A stretch of 64,000 nt of DNA from UM-FILTER-40-17 sp032251335 (GCA_032251335.1 JAVVDW010000006.1:80959-144958), one strand, 5' to 3'; shown: positions 6,314-16,065, numbered from the stretch's first letter. Translations and numbers: made by a program. The notes: generated from the sequence alone by a model not told the origin.

Positions 6314-8851
6314 CTATTCCGTTGAAATAAGCGAACCGAAAAACAAGGCATTGAGGAAGGTTTTGTTGGTGCCGTACATAAATCCGCGAAAATTCGGATT
6401 GTCCACAAACAAAACAACCGCGCCGCTACCTTGCGAATGTGCCAAAATAGATGCTGAATTTTTGATGACATTAAGATTCTCTGGATGCACATAACCGCTG
6501 ATATGCGGATTGGTGGTGTAGAGCGCCACTTTGCCAAACCTGTTTTTACCGGGACTTAAAAACACATTGCTGTTTCTGTAAACCGTCAGTTTGGGGTTTG
6601 TGTAGCCAAAACCCACAGGGTGCGTGATGTCTAAAGTGGTTTCATAATAAGACCCGCCGGTTTCTTTGGCGCCGTAAAAATCTTGGGCTTCTGCATAATT
6701 CCCTCTGCTTAAACTATCTGTTTTGGCTTCGTTTTTTTTGAGTGTGGCCGTCGTCAGGCCGTTTCGGATAGCCCACGGTATGGCGCTTCGTTGTACAATC
6801 AATGTGCCGCCGGCATTGATCCAATCCTTGAGTTTGTCTTTGTTGAGTTGGTTGTGATTTCCGGAAACCAACACCAATACATTGTAATCATAAAGGTTGA
6901 CGCGTCGCAAATCGGAAACGTCAATTTTGGTGATAGGTAGGCCAACACGGGTATCGAGCAAATGCCAGATTTCCCCGGCTTCGTAGGCACTAATGCCATC
7001 GCCTATGGGCATCAAAACTTTCGGTTTTTGTACAGTGTTAAAGTTGCGGCTACCCAAGTCTATACCTCCCAGATTCAAACCAGTTTCTACGGTGTAAACC
7101 TCAATTTGAGCCGCTTTCGCCGCTTCGGAAACAGCGGTGTGTAGTGCTTGTTGGTCCAATCGTTGGTCAGCTACGGAAATCATCAAACTGCCATAGCCGA
7201 AGTTTTTGTCTCCCTTGTTTGTTTTGGCGGGAAACGGTTTAAAAGCCGTTTTAACAAAAACGTCTTTTTGGAGCAAGTGTGCTAAGAATCGCGGTGCGTT
7301 GTAATCTGCCCAATCTACCACATAGGCATAAGAAGCTTTGTTAACTTCGGATATGGGTTTTTGTAGATTTTCGGCAGTTACTTTTGTGCCTTTTAGATTT
7401 TTAGTTTGCTTTACCACTGCATGTGGCATGTTGAATGCCAGTGCCATAGACCATGCAGAGGTGTCGTAAAAGACGCTGTCGTGAAACTGTTTAACGTTTT
7501 CAAATACCGAACGCACCATCAAATATTGGGATTGATCTGTAGGCACCACATAGGCACTGCCTTTTTTAAAGTTGTATCCGTTTGCAGAAAAATTTTCACT
7601 GATTTCGTAGGTTTCTATTTGGTGTTTTTGAAGCAGTTCTACAAATTTTTGTGTACGGGTTACATCCCTTTCATCTCCAAAAACGTGGTAAGCATTTTCT
7701 TTTTTTCCTTGGTTGTAGGCGTCCGTAAAAAACTGTTTTTGAAACGATTGCATCATTTCTTTGTTTTCAAAAGTGGCTTTCAGAATGGCGATGCTTGTTC
7801 GCAGGTGGTTTCTGATGGCAAATTTGAATTCCAGCGGCACCGTAGTCGTATTTTGTATACGGCCTTCAGACCGTGCTTGTTCAAACACGATGCCGAGTCC
7901 GCCGTGGATGTCCGGATAGGTAGATCCGTAGCCCGGGTAGGAGTTGTCAAAAACCTCACGAGACCAATACAACGCACCGTAGGCGTCCAATGCCTCCTGA
8001 AAATACTTGGCATAGGTGGCGTTGATCACATCGTAGTGATATCTGGGGATGATTGGATTTTCGGAGCTGTATTTTTTGGTGGGTTCAAAGAAATAAGTAG
8101 CGTCTGTTCCCATTTCGTGATAATCCGTGACCACATTGGGCAGCCACTGATGAAAAAAGGCAACCCTGTTTTGGCTTTCCACCTGCGCCAAAGGCAGCCA
8201 ATCACGGTTGAGGTCAAACCAATAGTGGTTGGTTCGTCCGCCCGGCCAAGCTTCCTGATGTTCGGAGTCCAAAGGGTCGATCACGGGCGGGATGCCTCGT
8301 CTTGCGTTTACCCAAAGGGTATGACGGTCGCGCCCGTCCGGATTCAGCACCGGTTCTACAAAAACAAGGGCGTTTTTTAAATACGTTTCCACTTCCGTGC
8401 TCTTTCCGGCCACTAAATAATAGGCAGCCAACATAGCAGCCTCTGCACTGGAAGCTTCATTGCCATGCACGCCGTAACCCAATTGGATAATAAGTGGTTC
8501 AGTAGTATTGGCAGCGGTATTAGGTTCTTTTACTTTCAGATGTTGTTGGCGAATATTTTCTTTGTTGGAAAGATTTTCGGGCGTAGAAATCAACAGATAA
8601 ACCTGAGGCCTGTGCTCGTTGGTTTTGCCTATGTTGAAAACTTCAGCTTTTGGAGAAAGTGAGGCTAATTTTTCAAAATAAGCCACAATTCGGTCGTGGC
8701 GTGTATGCCATTCCCCAATAGGATAGCCCAAAAACTGTTCGGGGCTTGGAATATTAGGGTCAAAACTGAGGTTTTTTGGAAAAAAATAATTGTTCTGGGC
8801 CTGTGAGAAAAAGACCGTACAAAACATGAATAGTGTGATTAACCTTTTCAT
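6314..8851 (-). CDS. M14 family zinc metallopeptidase, secreted
   Basis: The 845-residue product starts at the ATG at 8851, giving a clean signal peptide (MKRLITLFMFCTVFFSQAQ); the frame is open a little further upstream, but that would bury the signal. The zinc site of M14 carboxypeptidases is complete: H129-x-x-E132 in GVHGNEASS, and H245 in VTDYHEMG. The substrate arginine lies in NPDGRDRH and the general base Glu is near E324 (GIVFEQAR). The last about 250 residues form a glutamine-amidotransferase-like domain, as in many Bacteroidota M14 proteins. It should act in the periplasm or outside, trimming peptides. Its final 50 bp are duplicated at 618-667, marking the island junction. Confidence 0.9.
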   Translation of the reverse strand: MKRLITLFMFCTVFFSQAQNNYFFPKNLSFDPNIPSPEQFLGYPIGEWHTRHDRIVAYFEKLASLSPKAEVFNIGKTNEHRPQVYLLISTPENLSNKENIRQQHLKVKEPNTAANTTEPLIIQLGYGVHGNEASSAEAAMLAAYYLVAGKSTEVETYLKNALVFVEPVLNPDGRDRHTLWVNARRGIPPVIDPLDSEHQEAWPGGRTNHYWFDLNRDWLPLAQVESQNRVAFFHQWLPNVVTDYHEMGTDATYFFEPTKKYSSENPIIPRYHYDVINATYAKYFQEALDAYGALYWSREVFDNSYPGYGSTYPDIHGGLGIVFEQARSEGRIQNTTTVPLEFKFAIRNHLRTSIAILKATFENKEMMQSFQKQFFTDAYNQGKKENAYHVFGDERDVTRTQKFVELLQKHQIETYEISENFSANGYNFKKGSAYVVPTDQSQYLMVRSVFENVKQFHDSVFYDTSAWSMALAFNMPHAVVKQTKNLKGTKVTAENLQKPISEVNKASYAYVVDWADYNAPRFLAHLLQKDVFVKTAFKPFPAKTNKGDKNFGYGSLMISVADQRLDQQALHTAVSEAAKAAQIEVYTVETGLNLGGIDLGSRNFNTVQKPKVLMPIGDGISAYEAGEIWHLLDTRVGLPITKIDVSDLRRVNLYDYNVLVLVSGNHNQLNKDKLKDWINAGGTLIVQRSAIPWAIRNGLTTATLKKNEAKTDSLSRGNYAEAQDFYGAKETGGSYYETTLDITHPVGFGYTNPKLTVYRNSNVFLSPGKNRFGKVALYTTNPHISGYVHPENLNVIKNSASILAHSQGSGAVVLFVDNPNFRGFMYGTNKTFLNALFFGSLISTE
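6315..6364. repeat. Right direct repeat: native 3' end of M14 peptidase gene
   Basis: This is the partner of the repeat at 618-667, with 47 of 50 identical bases in direct orientation. Here the sequence is the real end of the peptidase gene (minus strand, TAG stop at 6314-6316). The island genes begin 27 bp further left with the WYL regulator. Confidence 0.8.
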
Positions 8852-9033
8852 AAGCTTGAGAATTTCTGTAAAATAACTGATTTTTAACAGCATCACCAAA
8901 TCTGTAAAATTTAAATAGGAGGTATTTCATCAACCAATGGCGCGCCCATCGCTTTTGAATTTGAAATGAACTTTACATATTTTACACTATCATAATGGAA
9001 AAAGTCAACTCCAAAAAAATGAACGCGCTAATA

Positions 9034-12000
9034 TCAATTTACGATGAATTTTCTTGTGACAAATCCTTTTTGATTTGAAAACCTGAGTATATAAATGTTT
9101 CTTTTCTTTTTGACGGGTATTCTTAGATGTTGGGTTTTGATATCCGTGTTGTAGATTTTTTGTCCGCTTACGTCAAACAGTGCTACCTGATGAAAGTCAT
9201 GGAATTCGTCGGCGAGGTCAATCGCCAATTCCTGATTCTCTTCATAGTATTGAATTGATATAAAGCTGTTTGTTGGGGTTTCAGCCATGCTGTCAATATC
9301 ACTTACAGTCAGTTGTGTGCTTGATGGCGGTTGAAAAAGGAGCGCAAAACGATTTTCATAGATTCCGGGTTCCAATGAGATTTCAAAAGGTTTGTCATTG
9401 ATGGCAAAAACTTCCTCTGTAACATGGTCTACGATAAATAAATTTATTCCGTTTGGTGTGCCTTCGGTAACATCCAATTTTATTCGAGCCTTACCCGCTT
9501 GGTTTACAACCAAGCCTAAGGGAAATTCCTTTTTGTCATCAAAACTATACACACCCTGTATGACCAATTTTTTAGTATCCAGAAGCCAATACATGTCTTC
9601 TTTGTTTTGGTCGGCAATATATGCATCAAAACCCACGTCAAAACCCGGTGTCGCTTTTTCATGGATGCCTAAAGCAATTTGTCTGAGCAAACCGGTTGGA
9701 GATTCATACACAAGTCTGATGAGCTTGTCTTGACTTTGTATAGATGTGTTTAGGCTGTTGGCAACGGTTCGTCTTTGCGGAGCACGTGTAAAAACCGATT
9801 GCTGTACAGATTCACGGACAAAGACCCTTTGGCTGTTTTTGAAGACAATATTTCCACCGTCAACTGATAGAATGGGAGCGCCGTTGTCGTTATTATTCCC
9901 GGTTGGAGTGGTTGACACAAAAAAACCTTGATTGACAGGGATGAAGGGGCCGGGTATCATGGTACCAATAGCCGGGCCGCCGTTGTTTGAGGTGTTGTTG
10001 ATTCGGCTGTTGCTGGATATGGCGGCAACGCCAGTGAGTAGATTTCTTGTAGCATAGCCACCCACATAATCTTTCAGGTTGTGGGAGTTTTGTTCGCCAA
10101 AATGATCCCAAAAATAAAGTGCTCCGTTGATGATGGTACCATTTTCATTATTACCGCCATTAGCAATGCTCAAGTTGTCTAAGATAAATTCAGTAGCATC
10201 AATAGCTGAGGGATATGGGTTGCCCACCAACCTATCTACATTGCCTTCCGGATTTGTTGTTGTCGGGTTTTTAACAAGTGGTATTAGTATGTTACCATTG
10301 TAGGGTTTTCCTTTAAATACGTAGTTCTGCTGGCTATTGCTAATATCGGCAGAGCCCGAAGTACCTTTCATGGTGTAACCTTCTGCCGGGAGTATGGGGC
10401 TGTTTTGATTGATGGATTTCCAACCGTAAATATTGCCGGACATACCGTAGAAGCTGAACATCCAGAAGGTACTAAGTGTTCGGGGCGTTGAAGGGCTATT
10501 GGAATCGGCAGCAGTGTGAGCAGAACGAAAATTAAGAGGCACATATGAGTTGGACAGGGTGCCGTCAAACAAGACATTGGAAATGGTAAAATTAGCATTT
10601 GTACTAGGGACACCGCTGCCTCTGGTTGTGGTATTCCCGTTTGGGGCACTTACGGACGAAGTCCAGTAGTTATAGTTATAACTGTTGGCAGTTCCTTGTT
10701 GGTCTCTCTCGATATAGCCGCCACTATCTTCATCCAAGATGCTGCCCTCTGTTTGTACCAATTGTGATTCTCCTACTAGGTCAATCACACCGTCTATTTC
10801 TAGATAGTGGGTCACGGTAAGTCCCTGACCGGAATTGTTTTCATCAAGAGGTTCCAATGGATTAGCCATAGAAAGGGTTCCGTCGGCATTTATCAAACCC
10901 AAAACCGTAATGTTTTTATTGCCCGATGTGATATTGTGATGGGTCTCAACGATGTTCCAATTTATAAAAGTAGAACCATCAAGGCTTAATGAATTGGGAG
11001 GGTCTTGAAAAGGATTGTTTCCCCATGTATTAGGATCGGCCCAATTGCCGTCTGCCTGAGATACATAAGGCATTGAGAGTGTTTGGGATTCGGTGAGTAC
11101 CTTTGGTTTTGAAAGGTAATTGATGCGTAAAAAATTTCTGGCATCTGTCAAACCTTCAACAGTGGTGCCAAAAAAGGAGTTGAAGTCATAATATGCCCTG
11201 AGTTTACTCCAAGGAATGTTTCCAATCTCATTGGACGGACTGGCATAGGGCAAGGCTTTACCATTGATAAAATCGGTTCCGGCATTGTTGAAGCGTTCCA
11301 ATTCTTGATTCATCACATATCTAACTTGATTGGCACTTAGGCCAACATCCCAAATAGAAAACTCATCTATTTCACCTAAAAACGGATAGTGGATGTTATC
11401 CTTGTCATTGTAAACCACACCAATGGCAAAACGGTTAAAATTGGGTGTAGGCGGGTTCACATTTTGGATTGATTTGTCGAGTACCCCATCTATGTAGAGA
11501 AATACCGTGCCACTGTCAAAAACAAATGTGGTGTGATGCCACTTGGCATCGCTGATTTTTGTATTGGAAGAGAGTATGATTTGTCCATCCATAAAAACTT
11601 CCAGTTCGTTTAGGGTGTTAATTCTCATTTGTAGCTTTTCACCTTTTGATGCAATTGCCCTGTTGTTATTGCTAGGGCTGGATTTTATCCACGACATTAC
11701 CGTAAAAGCATTAATATTGAGGTTAAGAACATATTCGCCTACTAAATAATCGCCCGATGAAATGCTTACGGCTCTTTTTTGGGTTAATTTTTGTGCTTTT
11801 CCAAAACTGAAATACTTAATCCCATCAAAATCATACCAAGCTTGCAAGTTTCCGTTGCCATCCGGTTTTAGAGGAATCACGTCGATAATGTCTGCATCAG
11901 TGAAATTTGGACCGTCAGCAACTACCAGCGCATATTCCTCATTTGCATTTTTAGGAAAGGAGGCAAAAGAGGAAGTGGGAAGGCTTACAAATACATTTCG

Positions 12001-14022
12001 AACGTCTCCGTTGGCACTCGAACGCGATTCAACAATTTTCCATTTTCTGTCTATTCGGGTTAGAGTTGATGTTACCCCCGCTGCGATGCTTATTGAATTG
12101 GTCTGAGACCCGCTAAAACTTTCGTTGTTGCTGCCCCATACCAAAAAATCTCCATCTTCATCAAATTCATTCGGATTGTTAGTATTTCTGCTGAAGATGC
12201 CTCCCAATCCTATGGTTACTTCGTTTGCCGTATTGAGGGTTTTGGATTGTTTTTGGTTTAAATCGGATAAAGAGTCTTTTCCAATTCCTGCTACGTGATA
12301 ATTAAATCCGGCATTGGCGGTAATATTCCATACCACATTGTTGAAAGAGTTGATATAATCTTTATTTGCCTGTTCGCCATTGCCCAAAGTGATGCCGTAT
12401 TTGATAGCCAGATACGATTCTATTTTCTGTCGGTCTACATCGTTTACCCGCTCGGCAAAAGTGAAAATTTCAGCTACGCGACCGTTTAGGTTGCCCATGG
12501 GCGAATTGGCATTTTTTCCAATTATGTAAGGAGTGCCCAGAACGATATCCGGTTCGGGTAGGGTGTCTACACTGCCTAAATTTTCAAATACAGCAATATT
12601 CGTATTGGCCGGAACCACGTCAATAACGGAATTGAAACGGATTTCCATGCCATCGGCTGGGTTTGCAGACTTGTTACCTGTGTTGATAATACCGGCTTTG
12701 TCATAGGCTCTGGAAGTGGAGGCAGGCAAGGCATAAAAAGGTTTAGCAGATGAAGAGGAACCCTGATTGTACCACAATCTTTCGCCGGATAGATTGGTCG
12801 TATAGTTGCCGAAACCCACTCCGGTGACGTCTTCCAAGTCATCTACATAATTTGCAGAACTCGTATTTCCGGCAACGGTTCCTGAAAAGGCAGTCATACC
12901 CGGAGAAGTTGTAACGTCAACATCAGGAATCATCACGATAAAAATGTCTTGGCTGTAAAAGCCGTTGTCTGCATTCAATAAAAATTGACTTAAGCCACTG
13001 CCGTCATTTTCAAATTTGATGACAGGATTAAAGTTGATATTAGATGCGGCATCATCCAAAAAAGTGGGCTGGTTAGACGCAATTCCTTGAACCGCGTCTT
13101 TGCCATTGGTGCCAATGTCTGTCCATCTACTCACTTTGGATACATTTTGTACGACACCGCGGGTAGATTTTAGCCATAAACGGAAATCTGCTGTTACACC
13201 ACCCGGGCCGGGTATGTTAAAGTTAAAAATATCAGCGCTTACCGTGAAGGTAAAAGGATTTGCAGTGGGGTCATTGCTGTCAATACTGATGATGGAAGTG
13301 AAGGTGCCCGTTGCAGCTGGAGCCGTAAAGGTTACGTCAAAAAAGAAGGAACTTCCCGGTGATATACTAAAGCTTCTCGGTGGAAGAGGTCCAACGGGTG
13401 TGCTTATGGCAAAATCGCCAACCGAACTACTAATGGAGCTTAAATCCAGATTACAACTTCCTGTATTGCTCATGAAAAACCTTCTGGTTACGATATCTCC
13501 CGTGGCCACCACACCAAAAAAAGTTCCGTTGGAAGCGGTAGTAGCAGTAGAACCATTTATGACATCTGCTAAGGGACTACCACCCAAAACAGAAAGTATA
13601 GGTGCGGAATTTACCACCACCGTAAAGGTAAAGACAGCTTCGTCTTTTGGGCGAATTGTTACCGTAGTGCTGACGCTGCTACAGCTCGGATTTATATTCT
13701 GAATTTCAAAATCAAGAAACTTGGCCCCACCTGGGCAATCTTCGGGTTTTACGTTTTTGTTAAAATTGTTTGGGGAAAGGTCAAAATCGACAGTGTTTGA
13801 CAAGCTGATCTCATCAATTTTTAAGTTTCTGCAATTGTTGGTTTCTATATTGGTAATCCTAAAATCGATGCTGTTTCCCGCGTTGATAGTAATGGTGGAA
13901 CCCGAGGTGACAACGGATCCTCCTAAAATTTCAACTTGTAAAACTTGTGCTGAGGTGTAATGACTGCAAAGCAGTAAAAAAATAGTGTAAAGCGTAAATG
14001 AAGCTCTAAATTTTCTGCTCAT
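9034..14022 (-). CDS. Large secreted LamG / choice-of-anchor protein with T9SS type A sorting domain
   Basis: The product is 1662 residues. A signal peptide (about residues 1-25, ending TSAQ) is followed by two Ig-like repeats of the choice-of-anchor D type (residues about 30-270; the second has GSCNLDLSSISSSVGDFAIS). A cell-surface module opens FRLWLKSTRGV near residue 280. A LamG/concanavalin-like domain spans about 755-890 (INAFTVMSWIKSS, KWHHTTFVFD, LYIDGVLD). A repeat-containing region with GNPYPSAIDATEFI, GALYFWDHF and NQGFFV motifs is shared with the two proteins at 30917-35923. The last about 75 residues are a T9SS type A sorting tail (VALFDVSGQKIYN...RKFIVN). It is probably exported by T9SS and attached to the surface as an adhesin or glycan-binding protein. 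The ligand is unknown. Confidence 0.9.
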   Translation of the reverse strand: MSRKFRASFTLYTIFLLLCSHYTSAQVLQVEILGGSVVTSGSTITINAGNSIDFRITNIETNNCRNLKIDEISLSNTVDFDLSPNNFNKNVKPEDCPGGAKFLDFEIQNINPSCSSVSTTVTIRPKDEAVFTFTVVVNSAPILSVLGGSPLADVINGSTATTASNGTFFGVVATGDIVTRRFFMSNTGSCNLDLSSISSSVGDFAISTPVGPLPPRSFSISPGSSFFFDVTFTAPAATGTFTSIISIDSNDPTANPFTFTVSADIFNFNIPGPGGVTADFRLWLKSTRGVVQNVSKVSRWTDIGTNGKDAVQGIASNQPTFLDDAASNINFNPVIKFENDGSGLSQFLLNADNGFYSQDIFIVMIPDVDVTTSPGMTAFSGTVAGNTSSANYVDDLEDVTGVGFGNYTTNLSGERLWYNQGSSSSAKPFYALPASTSRAYDKAGIINTGNKSANPADGMEIRFNSVIDVVPANTNIAVFENLGSVDTLPEPDIVLGTPYIIGKNANSPMGNLNGRVAEIFTFAERVNDVDRQKIESYLAIKYGITLGNGEQANKDYINSFNNVVWNITANAGFNYHVAGIGKDSLSDLNQKQSKTLNTANEVTIGLGGIFSRNTNNPNEFDEDGDFLVWGSNNESFSGSQTNSISIAAGVTSTLTRIDRKWKIVESRSSANGDVRNVFVSLPTSSFASFPKNANEEYALVVADGPNFTDADIIDVIPLKPDGNGNLQAWYDFDGIKYFSFGKAQKLTQKRAVSISSGDYLVGEYVLNLNINAFTVMSWIKSSPSNNNRAIASKGEKLQMRINTLNELEVFMDGQIILSSNTKISDAKWHHTTFVFDSGTVFLYIDGVLDKSIQNVNPPTPNFNRFAIGVVYNDKDNIHYPFLGEIDEFSIWDVGLSANQVRYVMNQELERFNNAGTDFINGKALPYASPSNEIGNIPWSKLRAYYDFNSFFGTTVEGLTDARNFLRINYLSKPKVLTESQTLSMPYVSQADGNWADPNTWGNNPFQDPPNSLSLDGSTFINWNIVETHHNITSGNKNITVLGLINADGTLSMANPLEPLDENNSGQGLTVTHYLEIDGVIDLVGESQLVQTEGSILDEDSGGYIERDQQGTANSYNYNYWTSSVSAPNGNTTTRGSGVPSTNANFTISNVLFDGTLSNSYVPLNFRSAHTAADSNSPSTPRTLSTFWMFSFYGMSGNIYGWKSINQNSPILPAEGYTMKGTSGSADISNSQQNYVFKGKPYNGNILIPLVKNPTTTNPEGNVDRLVGNPYPSAIDATEFILDNLSIANGGNNENGTIINGALYFWDHFGEQNSHNLKDYVGGYATRNLLTGVAAISSNSRINNTSNNGGPAIGTMIPGPFIPVNQGFFVSTTPTGNNNDNGAPILSVDGGNIVFKNSQRVFVRESVQQSVFTRAPQRRTVANSLNTSIQSQDKLIRLVYESPTGLLRQIALGIHEKATPGFDVGFDAYIADQNKEDMYWLLDTKKLVIQGVYSFDDKKEFPLGLVVNQAGKARIKLDVTEGTPNGINLFIVDHVTEEVFAINDKPFEISLEPGIYENRFALLFQPPSSTQLTVSDIDSMAETPTNSFISIQYYEENQELAIDLADEFHDFHQVALFDVSGQKIYNTDIKTQHLRIPVKKKRNIYILRFSNQKGFVTRKFIVN

Positions 14023-14249
14023 AATTTGGGGTTAGTTGAACATCTTCGCGAATTTAATCCAATTTAAATAAACAAAAAATAATAAGATATATTTAACATT
14101 TATATTGATAATAATACCTGTATAATACTTATTTTAACAATCTATTAACATAAACTATTTTTTTTAAAAATTGATTATAAAACTATCCTCAGGCAATTCA
14201 AGTCTGTTTTTTAAAGTAGATATCCTTATCTTTCTTTAAAAATTAAAGT

Positions 14250-14257
14250 TATTTTTG
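14250..14257 (+). promoter_or_regulatory. -7 promoter element for the rhomboid gene
   Basis: TATTTTTG matches the Bacteroidota -7 consensus TAnnTTTG exactly and lies 33 bp before the rhomboid ATG at 14290. No convincing -33 TTG is seen at the usual distance. Confidence 0.5.
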
Positions 14258-14289
14258 TGGTGTCTCACCATTTCAACTTTTGATCAATC

Positions 14290-14958
14290 ATGCATTATCG
14301 CACTTTTATATATCCGTTATTTTTGGTGCTGAGTCTTTGGATAGTCTATTGGTTAGATATTCGTCTGGGCATCGATACAGAAACCCTTGCAATTTATCCG
14401 CGCAAAATTTCCGGACTGTCGGGTGTTTTGCTCTCACCCTGGGGACATGCTTCTTTGGCGCATTTATACCACAACAGCCTGCCACTTCTGGTCATGTTTA
14501 CCGCCTTGTTTTATTTCTACAGCGAAGTGCGCTTTCGGGTATTGTTGATTGGGCTTTTGGGAAGTGGTTTGTTCACTTGGATTTTTGGAAGGGCGTCCTA
14601 CCACATCGGGGCAAGCGGTATGGTCTACGTGCTTTTTAGTTTTTTATTTTTCGGAGGTGTTTTTGCCAGACATTACAGACTGATGGCACTTTCCCTAGCG
14701 GTGGTTTTTTTCTACGGAAGTTTGATTTGGTATGTTTTTCCAATCGAGGCAGGCATATCATGGGAAGGTCATCTGGGCGGTTTTCTAACGGGATTGGCGT
14801 TGGGTATTTTTTACAGAAAAAAACTGGAGGCACCCAAAAAATATCAATGGGAAGAAGAAGACTTTGATGCGTCTGAGGATGAATTTTTAAAGCATTTTGA
14901 TGCGGATGGAAATTTTATAGAAAGCTTACCCGAATCTGATCGGAATAATGGAGAGTAA
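14290..14958 (+). CDS. Rhomboid family intramembrane serine protease
   Basis: The 222-residue polytopic protein carries the rhomboid active site: GASGMVY (Ser nucleophile of G-x-S-G) near residue 100 and the His partner in WEGHLGGFLTGLALG near residue 160. The conserved HASLAHLYHNSLPLL loop near residue 57 precedes the second membrane helix. About six hydrophobic helices are visible. A polar acidic tail of about 45 residues (EEEDFDASEDEF...) faces the cytoplasm. It cleaves membrane proteins within the bilayer; substrates are unknown. It is alone on the plus strand, divergent from the LamG/T9SS gene and convergent with the TPR gene, whose stop codon lies 36 bp beyond its own. Confidence 0.9.
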   Translation: MHYRTFIYPLFLVLSLWIVYWLDIRLGIDTETLAIYPRKISGLSGVLLSPWGHASLAHLYHNSLPLLVMFTALFYFYSEVRFRVLLIGLLGSGLFTWIFGRASYHIGASGMVYVLFSFLFFGGVFARHYRLMALSLAVVFFYGSLIWYVFPIEAGISWEGHLGGFLTGLALGIFYRKKLEAPKKYQWEEEDFDASEDEFLKHFDADGNFIESLPESDRNNGE

Positions 14959-14994
14959 GAATCTTTAAATGGAAAAACGTAATACAGAAATACA

Positions 14995-15669
14995 CTATTG
15001 ATTGGTCTTTTCCTGTATCCATTCCGGTCTGTAAGCTTGTGTTTGTCGGACAAATGCTTCAAAAGTCAACTGTTTTCTATAAGTAATTTTAGCAAAAATG
15101 TTCCTCAGTTCTTCTTCATAATCAGTTCTTTGGTGCTTGTCACTCATATTCTGTATCAGCACCTCCGCATCATTGCCTTCGTGCTTCGCCAAAAACGCCA
15201 ATGCCAAATCTCCATCTCGTGTTGAAATTTGCCGCAAGGCATTTGCATAATGATACGCTTTCTTTTTACTTCCGCCTAAAATGCCAGGTACTTCGCAGTG
15301 GTAGGATATCAATGCCCAGTAGGCACCCAAATGAAAAGGATCCAGCCTAAGTGCTTTTTCGAAAGCACTTTTAACATCACTCAAGTAAGATATAGATTCC
15401 CATTTACTGACACTCAGTGACTTCATGCCCAAAGCGCTGCCGTATTTGTACCAAAAATCGGCTTCGTTTGGATAGTAGCCCAGAAGTTTTTCAAAAATAC
15501 CAATGGCTTTGTCCCATTCTTTTTCTTTTAATGCCAAGTCTCCGGCCTCTATCAAATTCTCAACGTTTGTATATAACCCTTCCAAATTGGCAAGGCTTGT
15601 TTTGGCAGTTGTATAGTAAAAACCGCTATTGCAGAAATAAACCAGAAGCAAGACCAGAAGCTTTTTCAT
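14995..15669 (-). CDS. Secreted tetratricopeptide repeat protein
   Basis: The 224-residue product has a signal peptide (MKKLLVLLLVYFCNSGFYY) and at least two TPR-like helical pairs at about residues 40-75 (ALKEKEWDKAIGIFEKLLGYYPNEADFWYKYGSALG) and 90-125 (AFEKALRLDPFHLGAYWALI). The start at 15669 is chosen because the frame further upstream runs through the tRNA-Leu gene and contains no plausible signal. TPR proteins mediate protein contacts; a partner cannot be read here. A segment after the repeats (VPGILGGSKKKAYHYANAL) is typical of a widespread family of bacterial TPR proteins of unknown role. It is convergent with the rhomboid gene. Confidence 0.75.
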   Translation of the reverse strand: MKKLLVLLLVYFCNSGFYYTTAKTSLANLEGLYTNVENLIEAGDLALKEKEWDKAIGIFEKLLGYYPNEADFWYKYGSALGMKSLSVSKWESISYLSDVKSAFEKALRLDPFHLGAYWALISYHCEVPGILGGSKKKAYHYANALRQISTRDGDLALAFLAKHEGNDAEVLIQNMSDKHQRTDYEEELRNIFAKITYRKQLTFEAFVRQTQAYRPEWIQEKTNQ

Positions 15670-15795
15670 TGAAAAGTTAAAATTGTTCAAATATATTTTA
15701 AAAAATTTAAACGAAATAACTTTTAACATAAAAAAAAATCCAAAAACATTAGGATTTATTTTTGGATTTAAAACACTTATTTTGAAGTGTTTAAG

Positions 15796-15881
15796 TACTC
15801 GGGATGGGACTTGAACCCATACGGACATTTCTGTCCACTGGATTTTAAGTCCAGCGTGTCTACCGATTCCACCACCCGAGC
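15796..15881 (-). tRNA. tRNA-Leu (anticodon TAA)
   Basis: The 86-nt gene folds as a class II tRNA. The acceptor stem GCTCGGG pairs with CCCGAGT (one G-T pair), and the anticodon loop CTTAAAA contains TAA. A long variable arm (TGGACAGAAATGTCCG) and the T-loop GTTCAAGTC are present. It lies 37 bp after tRNA-Gly and is transcribed with it. The CCA end is not encoded. Confidence 0.97.
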
Positions 15882-15918
15882 GGAAAAAAAGAAACGCTCA
15901 CGAGGAGCGTTTCAGTTG

Positions 15919-15991
15919 AGCGAAAAACGGGATTCGAACCCGCGACCTCAACCTTGGCAAGGTTGCGCTCTACCAACTGAGCTATTTTCGC
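15919..15991 (-). tRNA. tRNA-Gly (anticodon GCC)
   Basis: The 73-nt gene has acceptor stem GCGAAAA/TTTTCGC with discriminator T, D-arm AGCTCAGTTGGTAGAGC, anticodon stem CAACC/GGTTG around TTGCCAA (anticodon GCC), and T-arm GCGGGTTCGAATCCCG. It is the first gene of a two-tRNA operon with tRNA-Leu. Confidence 0.97.
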
Positions 15992-16035
15992 ATAATTTAA
16001 AGAACATACACATTAGTTTGTCACAAATGCGGGAG

Positions 16036-16065
16036 CAAATTTAATACATTTCTCTATATTTCAAA
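16036..16065 (-). promoter_or_regulatory. Promoter of the tRNA-Gly/tRNA-Leu operon
   Basis: On the minus strand, TTTG (16065-16062) is followed after 18 bp by TAAATTTG (16043-16036), an excellent match to the Bacteroidota -33/-7 promoter. Transcription would start about 35-40 nt before the mature tRNA-Gly. It is the only promoter in the window where I see both elements at proper spacing, as expected for a strong stable-RNA promoter. Confidence 0.75.

Larger units (their letters stand above)
618..6364. mobile_element. Putative small genomic island flanked by duplicated 3' ends of the M14 peptidase gene
   Basis: A 50-bp segment at 618-667 matches 6315-6364 in direct orientation with 47 of 50 identities. 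The right copy is the natural 3' end of the M14 peptidase gene; the left copy keeps the same reading frame and stop but has no gene body. Between them lie seven genes, all on the minus strand, several unusually AT-rich and of accessory type (WYL regulator, DnaB-like protein, truncated DUF262, PD-(D/E)XK nuclease). This is the arrangement left when an element enters at a gene's 3' end and brings its own replacement end. No integrase or transposase is inside, so the mechanism is inferred and a duplicated-then-deleted peptidase gene is an alternative. Confidence 0.5.

Noticed and set aside
7406..8380. Long open frame on the plus strand opposite the M14 peptidase gene (324 codons).
   Set aside because: It is antisense to a clearly functional peptidase with intact zinc motifs, and its own translation shows no domain or signal; it follows from codon bias of the real gene.
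13100..13702. 200-codon open frame opposite the LamG/T9SS gene.
   Set aside because: It is low-complexity (Val/Leu/Lys/Pro) text, antisense to the repeat-rich N-terminus of the secreted protein, with no promoter or start context.
15670..15828. N-terminal extension of the TPR protein frame.
   Set aside because: It runs through the tRNA-Leu gene, and the ATG at 15669 already gives a clean signal peptide.
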